A stretch of DNA of 64,000 nt, taken from NCBI RefSeq assembly GCF_000373905.1, contig NZ_KB892705.1, positions 1,629,909-1,693,908 of the forward strand. The letters are read 5' to 3'. A program made the translations under genes and the position numbers. Shown here piece after piece: positions 30,070 through 39,522 of this stretch. A model generated the notes under the pieces. That model was not told where the DNA came from. It did not search any database and was given only the letters and a program-made list of their open reading frames with translations. Every line of letters starts with the position of its first letter. The stretch's first letter is position 1. This DNA is from Mycobacterium sp. 155. Its GTDB lineage: Bacteria > Actinomycetota > Actinomycetes > Mycobacteriales > Mycobacteriaceae.

Positions 30070-30993
30070 TCAGTGCTGGCGGAGCACGTCGAGGGCGTGC
30101 TGCAGGTCTGCCGGATACGGACTGGTGATCTCGATGCGTCGGCCGTCGGCCGGGTGTGCAAAGGCCAGCGACCTGGCATGCAGCCACTGGCGTTCGAGCC
30201 CGAGCCGTTTCGCGAGTGTCGGATCGGCGCCGTAGGTCGGATCACCGCAGCACGGATGGTGCAGGGCGGCGAAATGGACCCGAATCTGATGGGTGCGGCC
30301 GGTTTCCAGTGCGATATCGACCAGGCTGGCCGCCTGGAAGGCCTCGATCGTGTCGTAGTGGGTGACGCTGTGGCGTCCGTCCTCGACCACCGCGAACTTC
30401 CAGTCATGACCCCGGTGCCTGCCGATCGGCGCGTCTATGGTCCCGCTCGAGGGGTCAGGGTGTCCCTGCACCAGGGCGTGATAACGCTTGTCGACGGTGC
30501 GCTGCTTGAACGCCCGCTTGAGCACGGTGTAGGCCCGCTCCGACAGCGCCACCACCATCACCCCCGAGGTGCCGACGTCCAGGCGTTGCACGATGCCCTG
30601 TCGCTCGTGGATACCCGACGTGCTGATCCGGAAGCCCGCGGCCGCCAACCCGCCCAGCACCGTCGGGCCGTGCCAGCCGACCGTGGCGTGCGCGGCGACA
30701 CCCGGCGGCTTGTCCACCGCAACGACATCGTCGTCGGAGTAGAGGATGGTCATGCCCTCGATGTCGACGGGGGTGTTCTCCACCTGCGCGGGAGCCTCGG
30801 GCAGCCGCACCTCCAGCCAGGCTCCGGCGACCAGCTTGTCGGATTTGGCGGCCGGCGCTCCGTCGAGGTCGACACCACCGTCCTCGGCCAGCGCCGCCAC
30901 GGCGGTCCGAGACAGCCCGAGTAGCCGCGCCAACCCTGCGTCGACCCGCATACCAGCCAGCCCCTCGGGGACCGGCATCGACCGCGTGGCCAC
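30070..30993 (-). CDS. RluA-family pseudouridine synthase
   Basis: A 307-residue protein: N-terminal S4-like RNA-binding part (about 10-80, [21 protein letters not shown]), then the catalytic domain with [10 protein letters not shown] carrying the active-site Asp and GRTHQIRVH. It isomerises uridine in rRNA or tRNA. In M. tuberculosis the equivalent, Rv1540, also follows lspA. The GTG at 30993 overlaps the lspA stop by one base (TAGTG). Confidence 0.92.
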   Translation of the reverse strand: MATRSMPVPEGLAGMRVDAGLARLLGLSRTAVAALAEDGGVDLDGAPAAKSDKLVAGAWLEVRLPEAPAQVENTPVDIEGMTILYSDDDVVAVDKPPGVAAHATVGWHGPTVLGGLAAAGFRISTSGIHERQGIVQRLDVGTSGVMVVALSERAYTVLKRAFKQRTVDKRYHALVQGHPDPSSGTIDAPIGRHRGHDWKFAVVEDGRHSVTHYDTIEAFQAASLVDIALETGRTHQIRVHFAALHHPCCGDPTYGADPTLAKRLGLERQWLHARSLAFAHPADGRRIEITSPYPADLQHALDVLRQH

Positions 30994-31694
30994 TATGACG
31001 GATCGGCCTGGCGGCCGACCGGGCTCGACTCGTCGGCCGGGTCCTGCGCGTCCTGGTCGCCGGCTTTCTCGGGCTGTGCGGGGTCGGCCTCGGCAGTATC
31101 GGTCTTCCCCGATGCCGTCTTCGCCGTCGCCTCGTCCGGCTGACGCCGGCCGACGGTATCGAAGTCGAAGCCGAACAACGACAACGCCACCAGCAGGATC
31201 GCCCCGCCCACCACGGAAGGGTCGGCCACGTTGAACACCGGCCACCAACCGACGGAGAAGAAGTCGACCACGTGGCCGCGCAGCGGCCCTGGCGACCGGA
31301 AGAACCGGTCCACCAGGTTGCCCATAGCACCCCCGAGGATCATGCCCAGCCCGATCGCCCACCACGGCGAGACCAGGCGACGTCCCATCCAGATGATGCC
31401 GATGACGACCCCGGTGGCGATCAGCGTCAACAGCCACGTGTAGCTGGTCGCCATGGAGAACGCGGCACCAGAGTTGCGGACCAACGTCCAAGTCACCGTG
31501 TCCCCGATGATCGAGACCGGCTGGCCGGGCGTCAGCAGCCGCACCGCGAGCACTTTGGTCACGATGTCGAGGAACAGCACCACCCCGGCAACCGTCAGCA
31601 GCAGGGGCAGTCGGCGTCGGGGCGGGGCAGGGGACTCGGTATCCCCGGAAGCCTCGGTCACCGGCTCCGCCGGGGTGGGGGTTTCCTCAGTCAC
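30993..31694 (-). CDS. lspA: Lipoprotein signal peptidase (signal peptidase II)
   Basis: Membrane aspartyl protease that cuts prolipoprotein signal peptides, needed for lipoproteins such as those at 23539 and 41656. The 233 residues show a 28-residue cytoplasmic lead, four helices and the catalytic aspartates Asp129 (GNLVDR) and Asp158 (FNVADPS). The C terminus has a roughly 55-residue hydrophilic, acidic Asp/Glu/Ala/Pro-rich tail absent from shorter family members and probably disordered. The start is the GTG at 31694. Confidence 0.95.
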   Translation of the reverse strand: MTEETPTPAEPVTEASGDTESPAPPRRRLPLLLTVAGVVLFLDIVTKVLAVRLLTPGQPVSIIGDTVTWTLVRNSGAAFSMATSYTWLLTLIATGVVIGIIWMGRRLVSPWWAIGLGMILGGAMGNLVDRFFRSPGPLRGHVVDFFSVGWWPVFNVADPSVVGGAILLVALSLFGFDFDTVGRRQPDEATAKTASGKTDTAEADPAQPEKAGDQDAQDPADESSPVGRQADPS

Positions 31695-31723
31695 TCCCCC
31701 ATCATCCCAAAGTGTCGATGCGC

Positions 31724-31729
31724 GACAAT
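31724..31729 (+). promoter_or_regulatory. -10-like element of ansA
   Basis: GACAAT, 7 nt before the GTG at 31737; weaker match than the others but the same spacing. Confidence 0.4.
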
Positions 31730-31736
31730 CTCAGCC

Positions 31737-32690
31737 GTGCACAAGCCCGTGACTCTGACCGTCATCACCACCGGCGGGACCATCGCCACGAGCACCGACA
31801 GCGCCGGGGTACGGCACCCGACCCGCACCGGCACCGACCTGACCGCAGGCCTCGACATCGCCACCGACATCGACATCGACATCATCGATCTGCTGGCCAT
31901 GGACAGCGCCATGATGACACCGGCTGACTGGGACCGGATCCGGGCTGCGGCCGAGTCGGCGGCGAGCACTTCCGACGGTGTGGTGATCACCCACGGAACC
32001 GACACCATGGAGGAAACCGCGCTGTGGCTTGAGCTGACGTACGCCGGGGCCGTGCCGGTGGTCCTCACCGGCGCCCAGCGCAGTTCCGACGCGCCGGACG
32101 CGGACGGGCCCGCCAACTTACGCGATGCCCTTGCGGTGGCGGCCAGCCCAAAGACCCGTGACCTGGGCGTCCTGGTCACGTTCGCCGGCACGGTGTGGCA
32201 ACCGCTCGGGCTACGGAAGGATTCCACCGTGAACCTCGCAGGGTTCGCGGGTACCGCGGTGGGCGCGGTCACCGCGGGGATGTTCGAGCCCGGAGTAGCC
32301 AAGGTGCGACCCCAGCTGGGCGGGCTGGTTGCCGCGACCGCGCCCCGGGTCGACATCGTCGCGGCTTACCCGGGCAGCGACGCTGCCGCCATGGATGCCT
32401 GCGTCGCCGCGGGGGCGCGCGGGATCGTGCTGGAAGCGATGGGCTCGGGCAACGCGGGAGAGCCGATCATCGACGGTGTGCGCAGGCACATCGCCGCCGG
32501 CGTGACGGTTGCCGTGTCCACCCGGGTACCTGACGGGCCGATCAGGCCCGACTACGGACCTGGTCAACGCCTCCTCGACGCAGGCGCGGTACTGGTACCG
32601 AGCCTGCGTCCCGGCCAGGCTCGGGTATTGCTGATGGCGGCCATCGCCTCCGGACAACCGGTGAGCGGCATCGTCGGCCAGTGGGGTTGA
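31737..32690 (+). CDS. ansA: L-asparaginase
   Basis: Hydrolyses asparagine to aspartate and ammonia. The 317-residue protein has both catalytic threonine regions: TTGGTIAT near 11-18 and [11 protein letters not shown] near 85-95. No signal peptide is visible, so it is probably cytosolic. The GTG at 31737 lacks a ribosome binding site. It is divergent from lspA, and the long frame upstream is only an antisense shadow of lspA. Confidence 0.93.
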   Translation: MHKPVTLTVITTGGTIATSTDSAGVRHPTRTGTDLTAGLDIATDIDIDIIDLLAMDSAMMTPADWDRIRAAAESAASTSDGVVITHGTDTMEETALWLELTYAGAVPVVLTGAQRSSDAPDADGPANLRDALAVAASPKTRDLGVLVTFAGTVWQPLGLRKDSTVNLAGFAGTAVGAVTAGMFEPGVAKVRPQLGGLVAATAPRVDIVAAYPGSDAAAMDACVAAGARGIVLEAMGSGNAGEPIIDGVRRHIAAGVTVAVSTRVPDGPIRPDYGPGQRLLDAGAVLVPSLRPGQARVLLMAAIASGQPVSGIVGQWG

Positions 32691-32712
32691 CCGCTCAGGT
32701 TCAATGGATTGC

Positions 32713-33174
32713 ATGCTGTACCGCTTAGCTGTCGCGGCCGGCGTACTGGCCTTGGCGGTCGCGCCGCCCGCAGGCGCCCAACCGCCACCCGGTGCCGACG
32801 ACATCGACGGCTACCCCAACGCTCGAGGCACGTTCTCGTCGGCCGCGCCCGGCGACTTCTACTGGGTATTCTTCAAAACCCCTGACGGCAGACACTGTGG
32901 CATCGGCCCCAACGGCGGCCCTGTGGGCTGCGACGCCGTGCCGACCGACGCGCCGGCGGGAACCAACCAGACCGTAGTCAACAGCTGGGGGCCTGCGGAC
33001 TACGAGCACTCCGACGACGCCAGATTCACGCGCGATGTCGACGTACTACCCGAAGGCCAACGGCTGGAGAACTGGGGAGCCAGTTGCGGCGTCGGATATC
33101 AGGGCGCGGTGACCTGCAAGACCTACGGCGAGCATGGTTTCATCCTGTCCGCCACCTACGGTGAGCTCTGGTAG
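32713..33174 (+). CDS. Small secreted protein of unknown function
   Basis: I do not recognise the family with confidence; it resembles mycobacterial secreted hypothetical proteins. From the ATG at 32713 (an ATG at 32704 adds three residues) it is 153 residues with a signal peptide, LAVAAGVLALAVAPPAGA, cut before QPPPGADD. The mature part is rich in Gly, Asp and aromatics and has four cysteines, about 61, 72, 125 and 134, which could form two disulfides. It starts 22 bp after ansA. A 26-bp tandem duplication follows its stop. Confidence 0.6.
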   Translation: MLYRLAVAAGVLALAVAPPAGAQPPPGADDIDGYPNARGTFSSAAPGDFYWVFFKTPDGRHCGIGPNGGPVGCDAVPTDAPAGTNQTVVNSWGPADYEHSDDARFTRDVDVLPEGQRLENWGASCGVGYQGAVTCKTYGEHGFILSATYGELW

Positions 33175-33181
33175 TCCGGGT

Positions 33182-33230
33182 CAATTTGCTCCTCACGTCC
33201 GCCCTGCCAATTTGCTCCTCACGTCCGCCC
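33182..33230. repeat. Tandem duplication at the 3' end of dinX
   Basis: The same 23 bp, beginning CAATTTGCTCCTCACG, occurs at 33182-33204 and 33208-33230. The second copy includes the last codons and stop of dinX (stop 33219-33221); the first is outside any gene. Confidence 0.85.
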
Positions 33231-34583
33231 GAGCCCCTCGAGGTAGTCGGCCCACGCCAAGCTGTCGACCGGGTTGGCCCGGGTGACCCCAGGTGTGTCC
33301 GCGGCGAAGGTGCGGGTCGGGCCTGGCCCCGACGCCCGCGTTTCGAACCGGACGGTCATCACACCGTGCCCGGCGCCCTGGATCCAACCGAAGCCGTGGT
33401 CGGGGTGTACCACGTCGTCGCCGATGCGCCATACCGTCGCGGCGACAGGGGCGGTGTCGTCGGACTGGTGGGTGTCCCAAACTTCCTGCGGCTGCTCCAG
33501 ATCCGGGAACAACGACTCCTGCCGGGTATCCGACAAACCTGAAAATCCCACGCCGACCAGGCGAATCGGCCCGACCTCGACCGGGTCGAGAAGTAGTCGG
33601 CGCGCAGTACCGATGAGGGTGGCTGCCTCGGTGGTGGCGTAGGCCAGGGTCGCCGAGCGCGTCAGCGTGCTCATGTCCGACCTCTTGAGCTTGACCGTGA
33701 CGGTACGAGCGCCGCGACCATCCTTCTCCAGGCGTTGGTGTGCGTGCTCGCCGATCGGGCCGATGGCGTCCTGCAACTGCCCGAGCGTGGTGAGGTCCTC
33801 GGGAAACGTCGACTCGGCGCTGATCTGCTTGGCCTCCGCACGCTCGGCCACCGGACGGTCATCGATGCCGCGGGCCAGCCGATGCAGGGCCGGCCCGACC
33901 GTCGCGCCGAGCACACTGGCCACCTCGGTGTCGGACAGCGCCGCGAACGCGCCGACGGTCTCGATGCCCAGCCGGTGCAGCTTCTCCTCGGCCACCGGGC
34001 CGATCCCCCACAGTCGCCGCACCGGCAACCCGTCGAGCAGCACCCTCTCCTCATCACGCCGTACCACCCGCACCCCGTCTGGTTTCGCTAGGCCCGACGC
34101 GATCTTGGCGATCTGCTTGCCCGAACCAGCACCGACCGACGACACCAGCCCGGTGCGCTCACGTACCTTGGCCCGCAGCTGCTGGCAGAACGCCTCCACC
34201 TCGGCCGCCGAAGCACCGGCAAGCTCGGCAGGTTCGCCGAAGGCTTCGTCGAACGACAGCTGTTCCAACACCGGGACCACGCTGCGGACGGTGTCGAGCG
34301 CCCGGCGGCTGGCGACTCTGTACACCGTGCCGCGTGGCGGAAGCACCACCGCGGGCGCCCCGACCAGCCTGCGTGCCTGGTGCATCGGCATCGCCGAACG
34401 GGCGCCGAAACGCCGCGCCTCGTAACTTGCGCCGGCCACCACGCCGCGCCCGCCCAGCCCGCCGACCAGCACGGGTCGCCCGCGCAGGGTCGGCCGGGTG
34501 AGCTGCTCCACGGACGCGAAGAAGGCATCCATGTCGAGATGCAGGACCCAGCGTCCGCCCGCCCGGACCCCGCTGCCTGCCAT
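33219..34583 (-). CDS. dinX: DNA polymerase IV (Y family)
   Basis: Translesion polymerase, 454 residues. Catalytic palm motifs are intact: [13 protein letters not shown] near the N terminus and SFDEAFG near 108; a helix-hairpin-helix segment ([19 protein letters not shown]) and little-finger domain follow. A C-terminal extension of about 90 residues ([20 protein letters not shown]) is typical of the mycobacterial DinX/DinB1 type. The ATG at 34583 was chosen because the Pol IV motif begins 15 residues later; the longer frame to 34892 runs antisense to the S4 gene. Confidence 0.9.
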   Translation of the reverse strand: MAGSGVRAGGRWVLHLDMDAFFASVEQLTRPTLRGRPVLVGGLGGRGVVAGASYEARRFGARSAMPMHQARRLVGAPAVVLPPRGTVYRVASRRALDTVRSVVPVLEQLSFDEAFGEPAELAGASAAEVEAFCQQLRAKVRERTGLVSSVGAGSGKQIAKIASGLAKPDGVRVVRRDEERVLLDGLPVRRLWGIGPVAEEKLHRLGIETVGAFAALSDTEVASVLGATVGPALHRLARGIDDRPVAERAEAKQISAESTFPEDLTTLGQLQDAIGPIGEHAHQRLEKDGRGARTVTVKLKRSDMSTLTRSATLAYATTEAATLIGTARRLLLDPVEVGPIRLVGVGFSGLSDTRQESLFPDLEQPQEVWDTHQSDDTAPVAATVWRIGDDVVHPDHGFGWIQGAGHGVMTVRFETRASGPGPTRTFAADTPGVTRANPVDSLAWADYLEGLGRT

Positions 34584-34603
34584 ACCTGTCGATGCTATGG
34601 CGC

Positions 34604-34609
34604 TACCCT
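34604..34609 (+). promoter_or_regulatory. -10-like element of the S4 gene
   Basis: TACCCT, 7 nt before the ATG at 34617; fits a leaderless transcript. Confidence 0.5.
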
Positions 34610-34616
34610 GACCGGC

Positions 34617-34835
34617 ATGGCATCCGATGACGTCCCGATCCGTGACGAATCGATCCGCCTCGGCCAGTTCCTCAAGCTGGCCTCGCTGATCGACACGGGG
34701 GCCGACGCGAAAGCGGTGATCGCCGAAGGGCTCGTCACCGTCAACGGTGATGTCGAGGTCCGACGCGGCCGCCAACTGCGGCCCGGCGACACCGTATCGC
34801 TCGGCGGGCGCGCGGCGCGCGTCGTCCAGGGCTGA
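34617..34835 (+). CDS. Small S4-domain RNA-binding protein
   Basis: A 72-residue YbcJ-like protein consisting almost only of an S4 RNA-binding fold: [20 protein letters not shown], then [19 protein letters not shown]. Such proteins bind structured RNA, often rRNA or ribosome-related. It is divergent from dinX and converges on ileS, separated by a strong inverted repeat. The start ATG lies 7 nt after TACCCT and lacks a ribosome binding site. Confidence 0.85.
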   Translation: MASDDVPIRDESIRLGQFLKLASLIDTGADAKAVIAEGLVTVNGDVEVRRGRQLRPGDTVSLGGRAARVVQG

Positions 34836-34851
34836 CTCTCGTGTCGTTCGC

Positions 34852-34907
34852 CGAGTGTGAACTTGTGCGCCAAAAAGTGGAAAATCTCGCACACAAGTTC
34901 ACACTCG
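34852..34907. terminator. Long inverted repeat between convergent S4 gene and ileS
   Basis: Left arm starts CGAGTGTGAACTTGTG (34852-34867) and the right arm is its complement ending at 34907, with a 2-nt bulge near the loop. A 16-bp stem with A-rich loop between two convergent genes is best read as a bidirectional terminator. Confidence 0.7.
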
Positions 34908-34912
34908 ACTGA

Positions 34913-37900
34913 TCAAGGCGTTGTCAGTCGGGTCATCTCGACGGGATAGCCGCGGCCGACAGATCCGGTAAGGGTGTTGCCGGCCGTACTCACGCTGCCT
35001 CCTTGGGCGTCCCGGTCAGGGAATAGATCTTCATGCAGCTTGACGGACGGATCAGTTTCGATCTGGAAATCCAGTGCGAGAAGCTCTCTACCAATGAGGG
35101 TCTCGAAATCGTCCTTCCATCCCCCAGGTAACTCGGGAACCGTGAGGCGCAGCCGTACTCGGTCACCCACCTCAAGGCCACCCTGTCGACGGAACTCTTG
35201 GAGCTCACGAATGATGTCACGAGCCCAGCCCTCGGCCTCGAGCTCCTCGGTGACCGTGCCATCGAGCACCACCAGCCCGGCACCGTCGGGCAGTGCCGCA
35301 GTCGATTCGGGATCCGCCGCGACGAGCTTGGAGGTGTACTCCTCAGGCCGCAGCACCACCGGTCCGGCGGTCAGCGTGCCGTCAGGGTTAACCACACCCC
35401 CGCCCGACTTGACAGCCTTGATGGCCACCTGCACGTCCTTGCCGATACGCGGTCCGGCGACCCGGGCGTTGACGGCGAGTTCGAACTCACCGTAGGCGGC
35501 GATGTCGTCGGTCAGCTCGACAGCCTTGACGTTGAGCTCGTCGGCGATCAGGTCGGCGAACGGCGCGAGCGCCTCAGGATTATCCACAGCCACAGTCAGT
35601 TTCGGCAGCGGCAGGCGTACCCGCAGTTTCTTGGCCTTGCGCAGCGAGGAGCCCACCGAGCACACCTCACGCACCTGGTCCATCGCCGCGACCAGGTCGG
35701 GGTCCTTCGGCAGCAAACCGGCTTCCGGCCAATCGGTCAGGTGCACCGACCGCTCACCGGTCAGCCCACACCAGATCACCTCGGTGGCCAACGGCAGCAG
35801 CGGGGCGGCGAGCCGACTGGTCACCTCGAGCACGGTGTGCAGGGTGTCGATGGCGTCGGCATCCTCTTCCCAGAATCGCGAACGCGACCGGCGCACATAC
35901 CAGTTCGTCAACGCCTCGGTGAACTGCCGCAGCTCGTCACACGCACCCGAGATGTCGCAGACATCCAGCGACGCGGTGAGATCGTCGCGCAACTGCGCCA
36001 GCTTGGCCAGGATGTAGCGATCCAGCACGTTCGCCGAATCGGTGCGCCATCTGCCCTTCTCAGGCGCATAAAGGGCCAGGAAGCTGTAGGCGTTCCACAG
36101 CGGCAGCAGCACCTGGCGCACGCCCTCACGGATGCCCTGTTCAGTGACGATGAGGTTGCCGCCGCGCAGGATCGGCGATGCCATCAGGAACCACCGCATG
36201 GCATCGGAACCGTCGCGGTCGAACACCTCGCTGACATCGGGGTAGTTGCGCAGTGACTTGCTCATCTTCTGGCCGTCGTTACCCAGCACGATCCCGTGTG
36301 CCACACAGGTTTTGAATGCCGGCTTGTCGAACAGCGCGGTGGCCAGCACGTGCATGGTGTAGAACCAGCCGCGGGTCTGGCCGATGTACTCGACGATGAA
36401 GTCGCCCGGGAAGTGAGCGTCCTCCCTGACCGTGCCGACACCGTCAAACCATTCCTGGTTCTCGAACGGATAGTGCACCTGGGCGTACGGCATCGAGCCG
36501 GAGTCGAACCACACGTCGAACACGTCCTCGATACGGCGCATCGTGGACTTACCGGTCGGGTCATCGGGATTCGGTCTCGTCAGCTCGTCGATGAACGGCC
36601 GGTGCAGATCGGTCGGCCGCACGCCGAAATCGCGCTCGAGCTCGTCGAGGCTACCGTAGACGTCGATCCGCGGGTACGAGGGATCGTCGGACTTCCACAC
36701 CGGAATCGGTGTGCCCCAGTAGCGGTTTCGTGAGATCGACCAGTCCCGGGCGCCCTGCAGCCACTTGCCGAACTGGCCGTCCTTGACATGCTCCGGGTAC
36801 CAGGTGATCTGCTGGTTCAGCTCGACCATCCGGTCGCGGAACTCGGTGACCCGGACGAACCAGGACGACACCGCACGGTAGATCAGCGGGTTCCGGCACC
36901 GCCAGCAGTGCGGATATGAGTGCTCGTACGTTTCGTGGCGCAACAGCACCGCGCCGTTCGGACGGGCTGCGCCGTCACTGTTCTTGAGGTCGCGGATGAT
37001 CTGCGAATTCGCCTCGAACACATGCTGACCCGCGTAGTCCGGCACCGTTTCGTCGAAGCGCCCCTTGGAGTCGACGGGTGTGACGGCGACTATGTCGGCG
37101 GCATCGGCCGTGGCCTTGTCGTCCTCACCGTAGGCCGGAGCCATATGCACGATGCCGGTGCCGTCCTCGGTGCTGACGAAGTCAGCAGCCAGCACCCGAA
37201 AAGCGTTGGGCGAACCCATGAAGTACGGAAACGGCGGCAGGTAGTGCGTACCCAGCAGATCTCGGCCGGTATACGCGCCGAGCACCTCGGGCTCCTCACC
37301 GAGCTCGCGTGCGTAGGCGGCCAGCCGAGCCTCGGCCAGCACATAGCGCCGCCCGTCGGGGCCCTGCACCAGGACGTAGTCGATGTCGGGGTTGACGGCG
37401 ACGGCCTGGTTGGACGGCAGCGTCCACGGCGTCGTCGTCCAGATCAACAGATGGGCACCCTTCAGCGCACCCTCGGTAACGGTGAATCCGACCGTCACGG
37501 CCGGATCCTGACGGCTCTGGTAGACGTCGTCGTCCATCCGCAACTCATGGCTGGACAGCGGGGTCTCGTCGTTCCAGCAGTACGGCAGGACCCGGTTGCC
37601 CTCGTAGGCCAACCCCTTGTCCCACAGCTGCTTGAACGCCCAGATCACGGACTCCATGAACGTCGGATCCAGGGTCTTGTAGTCGTTGTCGAAGTCGACC
37701 CAGCGGGCCTGGCGGGTGACGTAGGCCTGCCACTCGTCGGTGTACTTGAGCACCGAGGCGCGGCAGGCAGCGTTGAACTTCTCGATGCCCATCTCTTCGA
37801 TCTGCGCCTTGTCGGTGATGCCGAGCTGGCGCTGCACCTCGAGTTCGGCGGGCAGCCCATGAGTGTCCCACCCGAACCGGCGCTCCACCTTGTAACCCCC

Positions 37901-38125
37901 CATCGTGCGATAGCGCGGCACGATGTCCTTGACGTAGCCGGTGAGCAGGTGGCCGTAGTGGGGCAGGCCGTTGGCGAATGGAGGTCCGTCGTAGAACACG
38001 TACTCCGGAGCGTCCTGACGACGGGCCACGCTGGCCCGGAAGGTATCGTCGCCGGCCCAGTAATCCAGCACCTCAAGTTCGCGCTCCGGGAAATTCGGTG
38101 CGGCGGGCTTGGGATAGGCGCTCAC
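34913..38125 (-). CDS. ileS: Isoleucyl-tRNA synthetase
   Basis: Class I synthetase, 1070 residues, charging tRNA-Ile. The HIGH-type motif is HYGH within [14 protein letters not shown] (about 56-59), and the KMSKS motif is in [11 protein letters not shown]. The editing domain lies between. The length and SCRC-poor C terminus resemble the eukaryote-like type II IleRS found in many actinobacteria, often tolerant of mupirocin; this subtype call is tentative. The GTG at 38125 has AGGAGA 6 bases upstream. A T-box leader precedes it. Confidence 0.95.
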   Translation of the reverse strand: MSAYPKPAAPNFPERELEVLDYWAGDDTFRASVARRQDAPEYVFYDGPPFANGLPHYGHLLTGYVKDIVPRYRTMGGYKVERRFGWDTHGLPAELEVQRQLGITDKAQIEEMGIEKFNAACRASVLKYTDEWQAYVTRQARWVDFDNDYKTLDPTFMESVIWAFKQLWDKGLAYEGNRVLPYCWNDETPLSSHELRMDDDVYQSRQDPAVTVGFTVTEGALKGAHLLIWTTTPWTLPSNQAVAVNPDIDYVLVQGPDGRRYVLAEARLAAYARELGEEPEVLGAYTGRDLLGTHYLPPFPYFMGSPNAFRVLAADFVSTEDGTGIVHMAPAYGEDDKATADAADIVAVTPVDSKGRFDETVPDYAGQHVFEANSQIIRDLKNSDGAARPNGAVLLRHETYEHSYPHCWRCRNPLIYRAVSSWFVRVTEFRDRMVELNQQITWYPEHVKDGQFGKWLQGARDWSISRNRYWGTPIPVWKSDDPSYPRIDVYGSLDELERDFGVRPTDLHRPFIDELTRPNPDDPTGKSTMRRIEDVFDVWFDSGSMPYAQVHYPFENQEWFDGVGTVREDAHFPGDFIVEYIGQTRGWFYTMHVLATALFDKPAFKTCVAHGIVLGNDGQKMSKSLRNYPDVSEVFDRDGSDAMRWFLMASPILRGGNLIVTEQGIREGVRQVLLPLWNAYSFLALYAPEKGRWRTDSANVLDRYILAKLAQLRDDLTASLDVCDISGACDELRQFTEALTNWYVRRSRSRFWEEDADAIDTLHTVLEVTSRLAAPLLPLATEVIWCGLTGERSVHLTDWPEAGLLPKDPDLVAAMDQVREVCSVGSSLRKAKKLRVRLPLPKLTVAVDNPEALAPFADLIADELNVKAVELTDDIAAYGEFELAVNARVAGPRIGKDVQVAIKAVKSGGGVVNPDGTLTAGPVVLRPEEYTSKLVAADPESTAALPDGAGLVVLDGTVTEELEAEGWARDIIRELQEFRRQGGLEVGDRVRLRLTVPELPGGWKDDFETLIGRELLALDFQIETDPSVKLHEDLFPDRDAQGGSVSTAGNTLTGSVGRGYPVEMTRLTTP

Positions 38126-38373
38126 GTCTCGTCTCCTGTGCCTGTGTCGGGCCTCCGTCTCGGAGGTTCGACTCGTTCAAAGGCACGGGGACGACGTCGC
38201 GCAGGTACGCGAGCGCCGCGGTACCACCCCGCTTGCGTGTGGAAACCCACACGCCGCTCAACTATCGGGCGATGACGGGCCCACCCGTCCGGTTCTACTG
38301 GGCCGCGTTGTGAGACAAGCCCGCGCAGCCGTTCTTCCGGAAGCTCCCCGGTGATGGCCGGATCGACGCCGTT
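38126..38373 (-). promoter_or_regulatory. T-box leader controlling ileS (tRNA-Ile-sensing)
   Basis: Read on the minus strand, the region holds the T-box core GGGGTGGTACCGCGG (38230-38216), which pairs with the uncharged tRNA acceptor end. It is preceded by a perfect hairpin (GCGTGTGG-GTTT-CCACACGC) and, near 38349-38362, a short stem I carrying ATC (38355-38353) as the likely isoleucine specifier. A hairpin (38152-38166) lies close to the ileS ribosome binding site, and no T-tract terminator is seen, so control is probably translational, as in other actinobacterial ileS T-boxes. TAGACT at 38385-38380 fits a -10. Confidence 0.88.
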
Positions 38374-38426
38374 TCAAGCAGTCTAATGAGGGGCGCAAAT
38401 CAGCTGCCCGACGAGCCGGCCGCGAG

Positions 38427-38984
38427 CTAGCCGGAGGTCACTTCGATCAACGCGAGCGGGAATTGCTCAGCCAACTCGGCCACCGTGGCACAGTCGAAAC
38501 CGCGGCTGTCATACCGCCAGTCGAGCTGTAGCCCGGTCGCAGAATCGCTGTGCAGGTGCAACGCCAGCAAATATCCGGCGGGTGCTGCCGACCCAGGCCC
38601 GTCGCCGTCGTACCGGAAGTACACTTCCGCGCCGGCCGGGTGGTCGAGACGTTCGACAGGGACCGTGACCGTCGACAACAGGTCATGCCCCGACAGGCTC
38701 CGATGCGAACTGCACGCCACCGACGCTCGACGTGCCTGCGCACCGCCGACCTCGACATCGAGGACACCGTCGCCGATGGCGCGCGCGACGGCCCGACCCA
38801 AGGCAGCCAGCAGGATCTCCTCCACGCTGCTGTCCATGGCCACCCGCGCACCTGCCAGTTCGGCACTGAGGACCTCATCCAATGCGCTTGTCACCATCGC
38901 CATGTCGGACTCGACCGGCGCAGTAGCCGTGGGGTAGTCGGAGAACCAGCATGTCGTGCCCGACCGCAACACCGGAGCAACCAT
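38427..38984 (-). CDS. Orphan condensation-domain-like protein (C-terminal half only)
   Basis: The 185 residues look like the second half of an NRPS condensation or PapA-type acyltransferase domain: VEEILLAALGRAVARAIGDG then a final LQLDWRYDSRGFDCATVAEL with AEQFPLALIE. The catalytic HHxxxDG motif, normally in the first half, is absent, and no NRPS genes are nearby. It may be a degraded remnant or a small repurposed binding protein. The ATG at 38984 follows TACCGT by 7 nt. It is divergent from the HTH gene at 39121 and shares a palindrome-rich gap with it. The function is unknown. Confidence 0.5.
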   Translation of the reverse strand: MVAPVLRSGTTCWFSDYPTATAPVESDMAMVTSALDEVLSAELAGARVAMDSSVEEILLAALGRAVARAIGDGVLDVEVGGAQARRASVACSSHRSLSGHDLLSTVTVPVERLDHPAGAEVYFRYDGDGPGSAAPAGYLLALHLHSDSATGLQLDWRYDSRGFDCATVAELAEQFPLALIEVTSG

Positions 38985-38991
38985 GCGGACC

Positions 38992-38997
38992 ACGGTA
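38992..38997 (-). promoter_or_regulatory. -10-like element of the condensation-like gene
   Basis: TACCGT on the minus strand, 7 nt before the ATG at 38984; fits a leaderless transcript. Confidence 0.5.
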
Positions 38998-39006
38998 GCC
39001 ACACCG

Positions 39007-39051
39007 TCCCAAAATTGGGAGAGTAGTGCCAAAAGTCTGACAGTGATGTCA
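39007..39051. promoter_or_regulatory. Two small palindromes in the divergent promoter region
   Basis: TCCCAA-AA-TTGGGA (39007-39020) and TGACA-GTGA-TGTCA (39038-39051) lie between the condensation-like gene and the HTH gene. Either could be an operator for the HTH protein; the assignment is by position only. Confidence 0.4.
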
Positions 39052-39108
39052 ATAAGAAAATAGCTGCGAGCAAACCGATCCGTGCTGCCCGACGGCGGTG
39101 ATCGAGGT

Positions 39109-39114
39109 TATCGT
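39109..39114 (+). promoter_or_regulatory. -10-like element of the HTH gene
   Basis: TATCGT, 6 nt before the ATG at 39121; fits a leaderless transcript. Confidence 0.5.
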
Positions 39115-39120
39115 GTGGTG

Positions 39121-39477
39121 ATGCCCCGCACCGATGAGAACGGCCGACAACTCAAGGCGCTGCTGGACTACCTGCTCGACGGCGAGATCGACGCCAAAGC
39201 CATCTATACCGCGCTCAGGATTTCCAGCAGCACCTACTATCGGCGCATCAAAGAGTCCGACTATCCCAATGCCGAGGAGCTCAGGCAGGTCGCGGACCGA
39301 TTTGGGCTGAGCTACCCCGATCTCCAAATCAGGTTCGGTCTGATGAGTCGCCAGGAGGTCTGGCATTACCTGGAATCGGCACCTGTGACCGTCGCGCCGA
39401 CTGATACCAGGACGCGGAATGCGCGTCCGGCAAAGTTATCCAAATTAGCGCCACGAACCGACGCGCCGCCGCTTTAG
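39121..39477 (+). CDS. Small helix-turn-helix regulator, repressor-like
   Basis: A 118-residue protein. Residues about 8-75 form a DNA-binding helical domain (ALLDYLLDGEIDAKAIYTAL then SSSTYYRRIKESDYPNAEEL and VADRFGLSYPDLQIRFGL), resembling immunity-repressor-like proteins of mycobacteria and their phages. The C-terminal 35 residues are basic and Pro/Thr-rich, probably disordered. The ATG is 6 nt after TATCGT without a ribosome binding site; a GTG one codon upstream is possible. It is followed after 45 bp by a membrane protein, with which it probably forms a unit. Its target is unknown; the palindromes at 39007-39051 are candidates. Confidence 0.7.
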   Translation: MPRTDENGRQLKALLDYLLDGEIDAKAIYTALRISSSTYYRRIKESDYPNAEELRQVADRFGLSYPDLQIRFGLMSRQEVWHYLESAPVTVAPTDTRTRNARPAKLSKLAPRTDAPPL

Positions 39478-39480
39478 CCA

Positions 39481-39486
39481 TACAAT
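39481..39486 (+). promoter_or_regulatory. Possible promoter of the seven-helix membrane protein gene
   Basis: TACAAT, a near-perfect -10 hexamer just after the HTH gene. It would give the membrane protein a leader of about 30 nt. Confidence 0.35.
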
Positions 39487-39522
39487 CAGCTACCTGTTAA
39501 TTCTCGTCGAAGCGACTTGCCC

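Noticed and set aside
38126..38400. Possible tRNA or small gene upstream of ileS
   Set aside because: The structured region has T-box core bases and no cloverleaf with anticodon and acceptor stems; no coding frame fits.
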